A stretch of DNA of 64,000 bases from contig CBDFLD010000021.1 in assembly GCA_965249005.1 (NCBI GenBank), forward strand, positions 558,001 through 622,000. Reading direction: 5' to 3'. Position numbers and translations under genes: made by a program. Origin of the DNA: CBDFLD01 sp965249005 (GTDB lineage: Bacteria; Acidobacteriota; UBA6911). Below, piece by piece: positions 18,839-29,033 of the stretch (the first letter of the stretch is position 1; each line of letters begins with the position of its first letter). The notes beneath the pieces were generated by a model. That model was not told where the DNA came from, searched no databases, and worked only from the letters and a program-made list of their open reading frames with translations.

Positions 18839-19567
18839 ATGGTTACACTCACGAGATGTGGCGCATGGTTGGGATTTGCAGGTTTGATGCTCGCGTTGGC
18901 CGGTTTGCCCCTGGCCTCTACTGTCCTTGCATGTGCACAGGGACAGCGGTCGGATCAAGGGACTGCAGGAAGCCCTCCATCGCTGGAAAAGCCTCCCATG
19001 GCAAAGTCCGCCGATGAAGAGCGGGTCTTGAAGGTGCTCGACGATCTGGACCGTAATCAACGAACAGGGAACATGAACGTTCCTCTGGCCGACGGGCGAC
19101 TTCTGCGCATTCTGGTCGAGTCGACGAATGCCGGCAACGTGGTCGAGCTGGGCACATCGAACGGCTACTCCGGCATCTGGCTTAGCCTCGCCCTGGGCAA
19201 AACGGGAGGGAAGTTGACGACGTACGAGATCGATGCCGACCGCGCAAAACTGGCGCGGCGAAACTTCAAGCGTGCCGGTGTCGAGCACTTGATAGAGTTG
19301 ATCGAGGGGGACGCCCATGAGGAAGTGAAGAAACTGACAGAACCGATCGATGTTCTCTTCCTTGATGCCGACAAGCGCGGGTACATCGACTATCTAGAGA
19401 AACTGCTTCCGCTGGTGAGACCGGGCGGCTTGATCCTGGCCCACAACATGCGTCGCCCCGCGCCGGATCCACGATACATCGAGGCGATCACGACGAATCC
19501 CGAGCTCGAGAGTATCTTCTTGAATATGGATGCGGCCGGCATGGCCGTGAGTCTCAAGAAACGCTAG
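18839..19567 (+). CDS. O-methyltransferase (class I, COMT-like) with an export signal
   Basis: A 242-residue SAM-dependent methyltransferase. The SAM-binding motif is VVELGTSNGYSGIWL, with the acidic residue after strand beta 2 in LTTYEIDADRAKLARRNF, then VLFLDADKRGYIDYLEKLLP and LVRPGGLILAHNM typical of the catechol-type family. Unusually, the N-terminus is a long hydrophobic leader (about residues 8-32: WLGFAGLMLALAGLPLASTV then LACAQG), which looks like a signal or lipoprotein peptide. An internal ATG in PPMAKSADEERVL (residue ~54) would give a cytosolic form. Substrate unknown. Confidence 0.8.
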   Translation: MVTLTRCGAWLGFAGLMLALAGLPLASTVLACAQGQRSDQGTAGSPPSLEKPPMAKSADEERVLKVLDDLDRNQRTGNMNVPLADGRLLRILVESTNAGNVVELGTSNGYSGIWLSLALGKTGGKLTTYEIDADRAKLARRNFKRAGVEHLIELIEGDAHEEVKKLTEPIDVLFLDADKRGYIDYLEKLLPLVRPGGLILAHNMRRPAPDPRYIEAITTNPELESIFLNMDAAGMAVSLKKR

Positions 19568-19676
19568 ACCGGACAACGGAGAGCAAGAGTCCCTAATTCA
19601 TAGGATATTGATGGAATAGCCGGCCGTATCCCGCGAGGAAATAGCTCGAAACGGGACAAGCTTTCTGGTGGGACCA

Positions 19677-21857
19677 CTAATCCGGCAGCGCGAAAGCAAC
19701 ATAGGAATCTCCGGACTTGGTTCCCATCTTGCCTCCGCCGGCGGCAATCACCACATACTGTTTCCCAGCGATCTCATAGGTGCAGGGCGTGGCGTATCCT
19801 CCGGCCGGAAGATCTGTTTCCCAGAGAATTTTTCCGGTTGCCTTGTCGAAAGCACGGAATTTTTCATCTTTGCTCGCGCCGATGAAGAGCAAGCGACCTG
19901 CCGTCACCACCGGACCCCCATAGTTCTGGGTTCCTGTCGGAGGAATGCCCCGTTCAGTCAGCTCCGGTAGCTCTCCCAACGGTACTTGCCACCTGATTTC
20001 TGCGCGGTTGAGATCGATGGCCGTCAACGTCCCCCAGGGCGGTTTGATGGCCGGATAGCCGAATTGATCCACGAACCAGTTGTAGCCGGTGTGCGTGAAC
20101 TCAATTTCTTGGGGAAGTGAAAACGGGGTGCTCTCTTGCCCGGTGCGGAACATGAAATCGAGCAGAGCTTCGATCTCCATCTTGCCTATGTGCGCGAATC
20201 CGGGCATGAATCCCTGGCCCTTTTCGATCACCTGTTGAGCCTTGGCGCGAGTCAAGGACCGAAGACTGATCCTGCCCAAAATCTCCCGCAACAAGGGTGA
20301 GTGAGTCTGGGTCTTCTTTGCCCCGACTTCCCCATGGCAAGCAGCGCAATGAATAGTGTAGAGCTGCTTTCCTGGCGAAGGCTTCTCCCCACTCTTGGCG
20401 GTGACATCGACCATGGTGATGATGTTGGGCATTTGGTTGGCATTGATGTAGAGCAAGCCGGTGGCGGGGTCGTACCCGGCCCCTCCCCACTCAGCCCCTC
20501 CGTCGAGCCCCGGATGCGTCAGACTGCCCTGAATGCTCGGTGGAATATAGCGCTTGCCTGTCCGGACACTTCGGTATCGCTTGAGTACATAGTCGTGGGC
20601 TTCTGGAGAAATATCGGTGATGTCCGATTCCGCGAATTGCTGCCGGACAAAAGGAGGAGGCTTCAGCGGCCGCGGCTGGGTGGGCCATGCTTTTTCGCCA
20701 CGCAGATCGGATGGTGGGACTTCGAACTCCTCGATGGGATAGAGTGGCTCACCGGTCTCGCGGTCGAAGACAAAAAGATCGCCTCCTTTGGTTGCCTGGG
20801 CCACGGCATCGACTGTCTTGCCATCGCGAAGGATGGTCACCAGATTGGGCGGAGAGGCAATGTCTCGATCCCACATGTCATGGTGAATGGTCTGAAAATG
20901 CCATACCCGTTCTCCAGTGTCCGCCTTCAGGGCGAGGACGGAATTCCCGAACAGGTTCTGGCCGATGCGGTCGCCTCCCCAAAAATCAAACGAGGGAGAG
21001 CCGGTCGACAAGAAGACAAGGCCCCTCTGCTCATCGAGACTGCAGCCCGCCCAGTTATTCGCCCCTCCGGCCTCCTTCCAGGCATCAGGTGGCCAGGTGT
21101 CGTAGCCAAACTCACCGGGATGTGGAATCGTGTGAAAAATCCACGCCACTTCGCCGGTCCTGGTGTCGAATGTGCGAACGTGCCCGGGGGCGGTCTTGTC
21201 CGGACCCTCGCTCACGACCGTAGGGAGGATGAGGAGATCCTTGTAGACGATCCCGGGCGTCCGGGAGCCATAGAACAGCTTGCCGATGTCGCGGTCCAGA
21301 CCTTGGCGCATGTCTACCACCCCATTGCTGCCAAAGCCCGGGACGGGCTGCCCTGTGCCGGCATCGAGCGCGTAGAGATTCGCTTCCGCTGTGGAGAAAA
21401 TCCGCCGGTCGTCGCCATCTTGCCAATAGGCGACACCGCGAGTGATAGCGGCGGGGGGATCCTCTTGCCCATTGAAGGGATCGAAGGTCCAGATCATCTC
21501 GCCCGTAGCCGCATTCAAGGCGATTACTTTCATCGCAGGCGAGGTTGCATAAAGGACGCCGTCGATGACGAGGGGGTTGCACTGAATCTGTGACCGATTG
21601 TTGTCGCGCTTGTCCCCGGTCTGGTACGTCCATTCGACTCTCAGTTGGCCGACGTTTTGCCTGTTGATTTGGTCCAGAACCGAGTAGTGGGTAACGCCCA
21701 AGTCTCCCAGGTATGTTCTCCAGCTACGGTACGGTCCAGGCCGTGAAGCTTCAGGAGTTGCGACACGGACCTCGCTCTTGCAGGCGGTGAGCCACAACCC
21801 CAGCGCTGCGGGCGCAAAAAAGAACATGAAGTAGAAACGATGATGCCAATCGATCAT
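19677..21857 (-). CDS. Quinoprotein (PQQ) dehydrogenase with C-terminal-side cytochrome c insert, lipoprotein
   Basis: A 726-residue membrane-anchored quinoprotein: the leader ends in LWLTAC, a lipobox. The propeller starts with WRTYLGDLGVTHYSVLDQIN and carries docking repeats such as NAATGEMIWTFDPF. A cytochrome c segment with one CAACH haem site (KQLYTIHCAACHGEVG) lies around residue 505, between propeller blades, as in glucose-dehydrogenase-like family members; a Met ligand may be in QGFMPGFAHIG. The last blade (RAFDKATGKILWETDLPAGGYATP) closes the propeller. It would oxidise sugars or alcohols in the periplasm and pass electrons through its own haem. Start ATG 21857 has GAGG eight bases upstream. 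Confidence 0.9.
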   Translation of the reverse strand: MIDWHHRFYFMFFFAPAALGLWLTACKSEVRVATPEASRPGPYRSWRTYLGDLGVTHYSVLDQINRQNVGQLRVEWTYQTGDKRDNNRSQIQCNPLVIDGVLYATSPAMKVIALNAATGEMIWTFDPFNGQEDPPAAITRGVAYWQDGDDRRIFSTAEANLYALDAGTGQPVPGFGSNGVVDMRQGLDRDIGKLFYGSRTPGIVYKDLLILPTVVSEGPDKTAPGHVRTFDTRTGEVAWIFHTIPHPGEFGYDTWPPDAWKEAGGANNWAGCSLDEQRGLVFLSTGSPSFDFWGGDRIGQNLFGNSVLALKADTGERVWHFQTIHHDMWDRDIASPPNLVTILRDGKTVDAVAQATKGGDLFVFDRETGEPLYPIEEFEVPPSDLRGEKAWPTQPRPLKPPPFVRQQFAESDITDISPEAHDYVLKRYRSVRTGKRYIPPSIQGSLTHPGLDGGAEWGGAGYDPATGLLYINANQMPNIITMVDVTAKSGEKPSPGKQLYTIHCAACHGEVGAKKTQTHSPLLREILGRISLRSLTRAKAQQVIEKGQGFMPGFAHIGKMEIEALLDFMFRTGQESTPFSLPQEIEFTHTGYNWFVDQFGYPAIKPPWGTLTAIDLNRAEIRWQVPLGELPELTERGIPPTGTQNYGGPVVTAGRLLFIGASKDEKFRAFDKATGKILWETDLPAGGYATPCTYEIAGKQYVVIAAGGGKMGTKSGDSYVAFALPD

Positions 21858-22117
21858 GATGAGACCTCGAAAATCAACGGGATGCCAAACCGATAAAAAA
21901 GGAAAAGGATAGCAGAATCATCAAACTCTCAAAAGAATCCAAGTGGGCCATCCCGCCGCATATTTTCAAACTAATCGTCGTTGGACCCCAGTGCCTCCCG
22001 TGCTTTCTGTCTCGTGAGTTGATCGAAGTCTCGGGCGATTTGTAGAGGCTCAAGCGAAATCGTTACGGCGCACGTCCTCCAGTGCTGAGAGCTTCGGACG
22101 AGCCTCCATGCAAGTCT

Positions 22118-23419
22118 TTAACCCAGAGAAGACTCAGCGAGGATTCTAGACGCGTCGGTGCTGTTTACGAGAAGTTGTAGACGCGTGGCGGCCGCCGGAA
22201 CACGCTCCACGCGGTCGAGCAGCACGGCAGCGAGAGGAGTGACGAGACCGAGAGTGACGGGTTCTCCGACCGGACCGGATGGATTCTTCCATACCAGTTG
22301 CAGGGTGCCGACGTCGAACACGCCAAATGCACCGGCCAGGTGGGCAAAATCCCCCTCTCGGTCGACCCGCAGTCTTCGGCCGATGCACCCTGCTGAGGAA
22401 ACATCGAGCACTGGACCCGGACACCGGGCTCCGCCCCACTCGATCCGAAACGAGGTCCGTTGCCCGGGGTCGATGTTTCTGTATGGACTGAGCACTTCGA
22501 GCTCCATGTGGTAGACGGATCTTCACGACGGACCAGCCCATCGTGAGTCTTGCCGAAATCAAGATTGGCCACCTTGCCGCGGCCCACCGTCCAGAACTCC
22601 ACTGCTGAGCCGTTGTCGGGATATTCGAGATCAGGCTCAGCCGCGAAACAGGCCGCAAACGCGTAGCCGGCCTTGGCATTTGCGAATGCAGCCCAGCCTG
22701 CTCGACTGTCGAGCCCGACCTTACCGATCTCCCACAGGTAGTGGCCGAAGAACAGCCCCGCTTCCATATCGGCCTGCCACTGTGGGTTGTTGGTCTCGCC
22801 AAACATCACGTGGAATCCCATGTCGAAGCGACTGTCCGGATTGAGCGGTGCCGTGACTGCGCATCCCTGCTGAAGCGACAGCGATCCATCCTCGTGAACC
22901 CGTTCTGCTTGCAGCTGCACCACGTCCCAGATGCTCCAGCGAATGGAACGGCTCGTCACGTTGTGGAATGTCAAATCCAACGTTACCCGAGCGCTATCCG
23001 GATAAATCGTCGTTTGTCGCTCTATCTGAACACCAGTCGGAGATGTCGCGGGGCTCTTCATGCGCACCGTTGCCGAGCTACCGTCGCTGGTCAGGGATTC
23101 GAGCGCATAGCGGCCGGTGTCAAGAATCGGATCTGGCGGGCCGTGCCACTGGGTGTCGTCGTCCCAGCCCTGAGGAGCTGGCCAGGTCGCCGCCGTAATT
23201 CTTCCACGCAGCGAGACTGCCGTCCCCCAGGTTTTCTTCGGGAGAAAACAACTTCCCGGCCCAATCGCGCTCGACGTAGAGAAAGGGATAGGGGCCCAGG
23301 TCGTAGGCCATGATGCGGCCACCGATGTCCGGAACAGCGACGAGCGTTATCAGGCCGTTTTCGAGATAGGCGCCTTCCCAACCTTGAAAGTCACGCTGTT
23401 GCGCTCGGCATGCGATCAC
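22118..23419 (-). pseudogene. DUF4380-like protein gene with two frameshifts and no leader
   Basis: Three frames must be joined to read one protein. Frame one (from 23419) gives DFQGWEGAYLENGLITLVAV, PDIGGRIMAYDLGPYPFLYV, and ENLGDGSLAAWKNYGGD. Near 23183-23190 it passes to a second frame: TWPAPQGWDDDTQWHGPPDP through SPTGVQIERQTTIYPDS, WSIWDVVQL and GMGF-like segments. Near 22513-22525 a third frame takes over with VYHMELEVLSPYRNIDPGQ and ends at 22118. The GGRI, ENG and NYGGDK-like landmarks fit DUF4380. In-frame upstream of 23419 there is a stop and no signal peptide, so the 5' end is also missing. It begins just past the S9 peptidase stop. Probably a dead gene. Confidence 0.7.
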
Positions 23420-23460
23420 GGAGGCTCCCGTTCGCCCTCATAGGGTTGGACCTGGAATCA

Positions 23461-25605
23461 CTAATCGTCATCCGATCCTTTCCAAACGGTGTAGGTCGGG
23501 TCGACATTCTCCTTGCGGATGTACTTGTCGAACCAAAGACGATAACGACGGGCGCGATCGACCAAGTTCGAGGGCTTTCTCATCCCGTGACCCTCGTTGG
23601 GGTACAGAATCAGGGCGGTTTCTCTCCCGAGGGTTTTCAGGCACACGTACATTTGCTCGGCCTGACCGGGCGAACAGTTGAAGTCCCGCTCTCCATACAC
23701 CAGCAGGGTCGGGGTCACCACCTTGTCGATCTCGGTGATGGGTGAAAGTCTTCGGTACAGGTCTTCGTTTTCCCAGGGAAGCCCGAACTCCTCGATCCAG
23801 GCGAGCCGGGCATCGTCGGTGCCGAAGGAACTGAACAGGTCCGAATGGCCCGCGCCGGAGACGGCGGCGGCGAACCGGTCTGTCTTGGTCACGATGTAGT
23901 TGGTCAGAATGCTGCCGTAACTCCATCCTCCGGTGCCGAGCTGTTTCGGGTTGACCCAACCCTTGGCGATCAGGGAGTCCACACCGGCCATGACGTCGTC
24001 GAAATCCTTGTTGCCCCAGTCGCCGGACAACTCGTAGGAGAACTGCAGTCCATATCCGATGCTTCCCCTCGGGTTGGGCAAGATCACGAGGTATCCCAGA
24101 GCCGCGAAGTAGTGGGGCTCGAACCGGAATCCGTCGGTCCAGTGCCAGACTGGCCCGCCGTGGATCCAGACGATGAGCGGGTACTTTCGGCTCGGGTCGA
24201 AGCCGGGAGGCTTGATCAACCAACCATGCACGTTGGTTCCGTCCTTGCTGCTCCAGTTTGTGCTCTCGGCGCCTCGGACAGTGAGGGAGCGGAACAGCTC
24301 TTCGTTGGCCCGACTCAAATTGAGCGGCGCGTCACCCGCCGTCAGTGCAATGAAGTAAACGTCTTCAGGTGAGTCGCCCGGGCGGTGGATGCCGACGATA
24401 CATTCTTTCCCCATCACCCACTGCTGGACGTCGCCGTCGAGAATCATCGTCCTGGAGCCATCGAGTCCGATGCGAAAGAGGGGGTTGCGGCCGCCGTCGA
24501 TCATGGTGACGAAGATGGACCGTCCGTCGGGAGCCCAGCGCGGAAAGCCGCCCCAGTTGGGGATACGGGAAACCCCGCGATCGTACTGTCCGGTTAGATC
24601 CTTCGCCGTTCCGCCGTCCGCCGACACAACCATGAGACGTGGGAGGGCGTACTGGAGGGGCTTCTCGGGCGTGTGGACGTAGGCGATCCGGGATCCATCC
24701 GGGGACCACGCGGCCTTCGAATCCGCACCCGGGTCCGTCGTGAGTTTCGTTACCTTTTCGGAAGCCAGATCCAGAATCCAAACATCGTCGTTGCGGTTGG
24801 CCTCGGGCTCTTCGGTACGGTTCGAGGTGAACACGATCTTTTTCCCGTCAGGCGACCAGACCGGATATTGCTCGTTGAAACCTCCCGGCGTCAACGGCTT
24901 CGGCTCCGACCGGCGCATGCCGGAGGAAGCGAGCGCTTCGTCCAAGGAAATGAGATAGAGATGCTGCTTCCGGTCATCGTTGAGGTATTCGGTTCCGCTC
25001 TTGTGACGCAATTGCGTCAAGACAATGGGCAAAGGAGTTCCGGTGGGTCCCCGCTCAGGATCCAGCTTGGGGTCTCTGGCGACAACCGCGAGGCGGTGGC
25101 TATCGGGTGCGAAACTGTAGCTCGTGACCCCCCCTTCGATTGCCGTGACTGGAAAGGGCTCGCCGCCCGCCAACGGAAAAAGAAAGAGCTGTCCACGATC
25201 CGTCACCGACTTCGGAATCCCCCACGCTTCGGCGTTGCGTTTTGATAAGAAGACGAGGTAGCGCCCGTCAGGAGAAAAACCCGGGCTCCGGTCTCCATCA
25301 GCACTTCTGGTGAGCTGGACTGCCCTGCCTCCAGACACGGGTGCGCGCCAGACGCTCGATATGCGCCCGTCCCGTTCGCGGTCGATCTCCTCGACGACGT
25401 AGACAGCCCATTTCCCATCCGGCGATGCCGCAACGTCTTTGACCGTCTTGATCGAATAAAAATCATTCAACTCCAGCGGACGTCGGCCTTGGGGCCAAGC
25501 AGGAGTCATCAACACAGCTGCCGCGGCGCCGGCGATGATGGCACAACGCAGTGAGCTGAAAGATCGGAAGCATCCGGGGCTGAAGATTTCCAATGGTCTC
25601 CACAT
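23461..25605 (-). CDS. S9-family prolyl oligopeptidase-like serine peptidase
   Basis: About 714 residues, exported. I chose ATG 25605 (GAGG upstream) which opens a signal peptide (LRCAIIAGAAAAVLMTPAWPQG); longer in-frame starts exist to 25656. The N-terminal half is a TolB/PD40 propeller: repeated F-S-P-D-G / W-S-P-D-G-x-K-I-x-F-T-S-N blocks. The C-terminal alpha/beta hydrolase has the nucleophile in GTGGWSYGSILTNY, the acid in LLVYGERDFNCS and the histidine in YPNEGHGMRKP. This is the dipeptidyl-peptidase/acylaminoacyl-peptidase arrangement, probably trimming peptides in the periplasm. The decayed DUF4380-like gene lies directly downstream. Confidence 0.92.
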   Translation of the reverse strand: MWRPLEIFSPGCFRSFSSLRCAIIAGAAAAVLMTPAWPQGRRPLELNDFYSIKTVKDVAASPDGKWAVYVVEEIDRERDGRISSVWRAPVSGGRAVQLTRSADGDRSPGFSPDGRYLVFLSKRNAEAWGIPKSVTDRGQLFLFPLAGGEPFPVTAIEGGVTSYSFAPDSHRLAVVARDPKLDPERGPTGTPLPIVLTQLRHKSGTEYLNDDRKQHLYLISLDEALASSGMRRSEPKPLTPGGFNEQYPVWSPDGKKIVFTSNRTEEPEANRNDDVWILDLASEKVTKLTTDPGADSKAAWSPDGSRIAYVHTPEKPLQYALPRLMVVSADGGTAKDLTGQYDRGVSRIPNWGGFPRWAPDGRSIFVTMIDGGRNPLFRIGLDGSRTMILDGDVQQWVMGKECIVGIHRPGDSPEDVYFIALTAGDAPLNLSRANEELFRSLTVRGAESTNWSSKDGTNVHGWLIKPPGFDPSRKYPLIVWIHGGPVWHWTDGFRFEPHYFAALGYLVILPNPRGSIGYGLQFSYELSGDWGNKDFDDVMAGVDSLIAKGWVNPKQLGTGGWSYGSILTNYIVTKTDRFAAAVSGAGHSDLFSSFGTDDARLAWIEEFGLPWENEDLYRRLSPITEIDKVVTPTLLVYGERDFNCSPGQAEQMYVCLKTLGRETALILYPNEGHGMRKPSNLVDRARRYRLWFDKYIRKENVDPTYTVWKGSDDD

Positions 25606-25800
25606 AAGCGAGGTTCCTCGTTGGTTGCGAGCTGGTCTGGGGCCCACGGCAGTCACACGAAGACCGAAGGGATTCTTGCCAGCCGAGATCCGCCCAGCGT
25701 GCGGGCAGCTTAATCGTGATGTAATGATTCTAGCAAGAGAGCAAGGGCGTCGTCTACGGCGAGCGCTGCTCTTTCTTGGTTCGGTTCTGGGATCTCGTCT

Positions 25801-27426
25801 TTACTGCCAGGGCGTCAGCCGCAGGGACGCGTGGAAGGTTGCACTACCTGCCGTGGGTGAAGTTGAGTCCTGGCTCCGGGCGGGAGCCGCCAGATGTAAG
25901 GTCAAAAGCTTGCCATCGCTATTTCGAACCAACGAGACACGATAGTGCCGGTCGATCGTGAGCCGGGCGAAGAAAGAGGAACCTTTCCGACCGACGCGCA
26001 ACGCGGTGCCGTGAATGACGCTTTCCATCGCTTCCAGCCGCTTCCATTTTCCGCTGCCCGAGGTCTCCACGGTTGCATCTGACGGCAAGAGAGACTCCAG
26101 CAGGAAAACAACCTCTTCATCCGTTTCCTGATCCTGGCCGGCGCGGTAGTCGAGGTCGACGCGGATCCCATCGTCATCCTCGACAACGTAGGTCACCCGC
26201 GCTTCCGGGGCAAGCCGAATACTCCGGCGGAACCGAACCGTTACGGATTGTGGGTCACGCTGGGCGACCAAGCCGGTGAGGGGGGTGACCAGCCGGGAAG
26301 AACGTGCCGGTTTTCCCTGCAGAACATCCTTCAATCTCACGAAGTACCCGCCCGAGAGAACGGGTGTCGTACCGAATGGGACAAGCTCCAGGCCTGCACG
26401 CGGTCCGTCCGCTCGCACGATACCGAGTCCGTTGTGGAAAGAGTAGGTGAAGGCCGGCGCGAGTCTTGGTACCGGCTCCGTCAGTGCGTTCGTTTCTCTC
26501 ATCGGGATCGTGTGCGTTCGCGGCGGATCGTCGGAAGACCTCCGCGGAGCTCGGTAGCTATCGTTCACCGGCCCGAAAAAAAGCGGCATTCCTTCCTTTA
26601 GTCGGTTGATTCCGTTGGTGACTTGTACTGCCTCGAAGGCAAACGGCATGCCGTGCGAGGGCAGGCAACGCTGTGGCGACAGGACTTTGAGCTTCTCGAA
26701 CGAATCGAGTATGTCTTGCGAGTTGCTTCCCCAGTGAACGTCCGACCAACCAGGAAAGAGCATATGCTCGTTGGGATTGGGGAAAAAGGCATCTCCGGTG
26801 AAGAGCAAATCTCCCAGCTGATATGCAATCGAGTCCGGGGTGTGACCGGGCACATGATGCACGGTGAACCTTGTCCCGTTGACGTCGATGATGTCGCCGT
26901 CGTCGACGAGAAAATCGATGGTGGCCGGCGGGTCATTGGCGTCCCAACCCAGCGCAGGCATCCGGGCTGCCGTCGCCATCCGATCGCCCTGCGGGATGAC
27001 GCGGGCCGCGTTTCGTTGCGCCAGGATCCGGAACCCTCGAGTGGTTCGGGCGCGCCGGGCTCCGGCCATGTGATCCACGTGGCTGTGAGTGGCAAAGACA
27101 GCGTCGATTCGATCGGTGTCGAGCCCGGCTTTCCTGAAACGTGTGAGATGTTTTTCGAACGTGTGGTCCCACCCAGTGTCGATCAGGACTGCGCGGTCTC
27201 CGCACTCGACGAAGTAGACGGTTTCTATCATCAACGATGCGTAGACCCCCGGAAACACCTGGAGGGCGGGTTTGGAGTCGTCTCCCTCGATGATGTCCGC
27301 TCGGTGAGGAACCTGCTCCGGAGTGACAGATTCCTGATCGAAAGCAGTACCAACGAAGAGTCCGAACAGCACAAGGAGCGTGATCGATCGCGCGATCGAG
27401 ATGAATGTCCTGGTGGGAGCGGCCAT
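25801..27426 (-). CDS. Exported MBL-fold metallo-hydrolase with a C-terminal extension
   Basis: A 541-residue metallo-beta-lactamase-fold protein. A hydrophobic leader (ARSITLLVLFGLFVGTAF) indicates export or anchoring. The metal motif THSHVDHMAG (H-x-H-x-D-H) sits near residue 112, followed by VHHVPGHTPDSIAYQ and LLFTGDAFFPNPNEH; a further His lies in CLPSHGMPF. The MBL domain fills about residues 50-280. The remaining ~250 residues are beta-rich, with no family I recognise. It lies divergent to the thiolase gene. Substrate cannot be inferred. Confidence 0.85.
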   Translation of the reverse strand: MAAPTRTFISIARSITLLVLFGLFVGTAFDQESVTPEQVPHRADIIEGDDSKPALQVFPGVYASLMIETVYFVECGDRAVLIDTGWDHTFEKHLTRFRKAGLDTDRIDAVFATHSHVDHMAGARRARTTRGFRILAQRNAARVIPQGDRMATAARMPALGWDANDPPATIDFLVDDGDIIDVNGTRFTVHHVPGHTPDSIAYQLGDLLFTGDAFFPNPNEHMLFPGWSDVHWGSNSQDILDSFEKLKVLSPQRCLPSHGMPFAFEAVQVTNGINRLKEGMPLFFGPVNDSYRAPRRSSDDPPRTHTIPMRETNALTEPVPRLAPAFTYSFHNGLGIVRADGPRAGLELVPFGTTPVLSGGYFVRLKDVLQGKPARSSRLVTPLTGLVAQRDPQSVTVRFRRSIRLAPEARVTYVVEDDDGIRVDLDYRAGQDQETDEEVVFLLESLLPSDATVETSGSGKWKRLEAMESVIHGTALRVGRKGSSFFARLTIDRHYRVSLVRNSDGKLLTLHLAAPARSQDSTSPTAGSATFHASLRLTPWQ

Positions 27427-27731
27427 GGGAAGCCGAGTCTATCACGCGCAACCAGGCCCTACAACTCGGTGGCTCCAGTCGTACGGTCGTGAGCGCTGTT
27501 CCGACCGCTCTCCGCTTACGCCGCAAGTCTCGGTAAAGACGTAGGGCACCCGTGGCTTGCGCAAAGAGTTCAGAGTCTCTCCGAGATAGACGCCTGCAGT
27601 TTCTTCTTAAATGGTGGCTGTTTTGGTGCTTGCCGTATAGAATCGGGCCACAGGCGGCGTCCTCGTAATGCGGAAGGCGACGGGCCATGAGGGCGCAGTC
27701 GACACCCAAAGCACAACAGGAGCAAAGAGCC
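27427..27731. promoter_or_regulatory. Divergent intergenic region between the MBL hydrolase and thiolase genes
   Basis: About 300 bp that must hold both outward promoters. TATAGA at 27636-27641 is a plausible -10 box for the thiolase, but no good -35 lies at the right distance. No operator palindrome or small gene was recognised. Confidence 0.35.
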
Positions 27732-28913
27732 ATGAAAGAAGCTGTCATCGTTGCCAGTTCACGTACTCCGATTGGAAAGGCCTGGAAGGGGTCGCTCAAC
27801 ATGACCCGGCCGGATGATATGGTGGCCATGTGTATTCAGAATGCGCTGGGCAAGGTCGAAGGACTTGATCCGGCCGAGGTTGAAGATGTAATCATTGGCA
27901 CCAGTCTTCCCGAGGCAGAGTCGGGTTTGCAACTCGGCAGATATGCGGCCGTTCTGGCTGGGCTGCCGGTCACAGTGGCGGGAAACGTGATCAATCGGGC
28001 TTGCGCCTCGGGGTTGAACGCCATCGTCGATGCCATTCACTCCGTGAGGGACGGGGCCGAAGTCGTGATCGGGGGTGGAGTGGAATCGATCAGCATGGTT
28101 CAGAACAAGATGAATCTCGACGGCATGATCAATCCCAAACTCAAGGAAACCAAGCCGGGCATGTACTACAGCATGGGACAAACCGCCGAAATAGTGGCCA
28201 AACGTTACAACATCACGCGGGAAATGCAGGATGAGTTCGCCGTCCTGTCGCAGGAGCGTGCGGCCAGAGCACAGGCCGAAGGGAAATTCAGCCAGACGTT
28301 GTTTCCTGTGCGTGGCAAACGTGGCGTCAAGAACGAAGACGGATCTATCGACCTGGTTGATTTCGAACTTCCCCAGGACGAAGGGAATCGTCCGGGCACT
28401 ACCTTGGAGGGGCTGGCAGGATTGAAGCCGGTTTTCGACGAAAAAGGAACCGTGACGGCTGGCAACGCCAGCCAGTTCTCCGATGGCGCTTCGGTTGCCG
28501 TGGTCATGTCAGAAGGGCGCGCGAAGGATCTCGGAGCCAAACCACTCGGCCGTTTGGTCAGTTACTGTGTGGCCGGCTGTGAACCGGATGAAATGGGGGT
28601 GGGGCCCTCCGTGGCGACGCCGAAACTTCTGAACCGTCTTGGAATGAGCCTGGACGATCTTGATCTGATCGAGCTTCACGAGGCGTTTGCCTCCCAGGCT
28701 GTCTATTGCCGGAACAAGCTCGGGATGGACCCGGATAAGGTAAACGTCAACGGCGGTGCCATCTCGGTGGGACATCCGTATGGAATGTCCGGCGCCCGCA
28801 TGGTGGGAAATCTCTTGCACGAGCTCCGGCGTCGGAACGGCAAATACGGGCTCGTAACGATGTGCATGGGCGGAGGCCAAGGTGCCGCTGCGGTTTTTGA
28901 GTCCATGAACTAG
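27732..28913 (+). CDS. Thiolase (acetyl-CoA acetyltransferase family)
   Basis: A 393-residue thiolase. The acyl-accepting cysteine is Cys91 in VINRACASGLNAI; His348 in GGAISVGHPYGMSGARMV and Cys378 in VTMCMGGGQGAAAVFE complete the triad, in the positions usual for biosynthetic or degradative thiolases. I chose ATG 27732 (MKEAVIVASSRTP) with AGGAG about nine bases upstream rather than the in-frame ATG at 27687. It would cleave or form 3-ketoacyl-CoA in the cytoplasm. It is not in an operon with beta-oxidation genes here. Confidence 0.95.
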   Translation: MKEAVIVASSRTPIGKAWKGSLNMTRPDDMVAMCIQNALGKVEGLDPAEVEDVIIGTSLPEAESGLQLGRYAAVLAGLPVTVAGNVINRACASGLNAIVDAIHSVRDGAEVVIGGGVESISMVQNKMNLDGMINPKLKETKPGMYYSMGQTAEIVAKRYNITREMQDEFAVLSQERAARAQAEGKFSQTLFPVRGKRGVKNEDGSIDLVDFELPQDEGNRPGTTLEGLAGLKPVFDEKGTVTAGNASQFSDGASVAVVMSEGRAKDLGAKPLGRLVSYCVAGCEPDEMGVGPSVATPKLLNRLGMSLDDLDLIELHEAFASQAVYCRNKLGMDPDKVNVNGGAISVGHPYGMSGARMVGNLLHELRRRNGKYGLVTMCMGGGQGAAAVFESMN

Positions 28914-29033
28914 CTTAGAATCTCGTCACGCTTCCGCGAAAGAGAGATAGAAAGCGCCGGCGCGACCAATCGGTCCTGGCAATCGGGGAGAATCGATGTC
29001 GCTGCATTCGGCCGACCGGATCGGCAGAGCGCT

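Noticed and set aside
20301..21593. 430-codon plus-strand frame
   Set aside because: Antisense to the quinoprotein gene, which has full PQQ and haem landmarks.
26623..27492. 289-codon plus-strand frame within the MBL-fold gene
   Set aside because: Antisense to the conserved metal motifs of the hydrolase.
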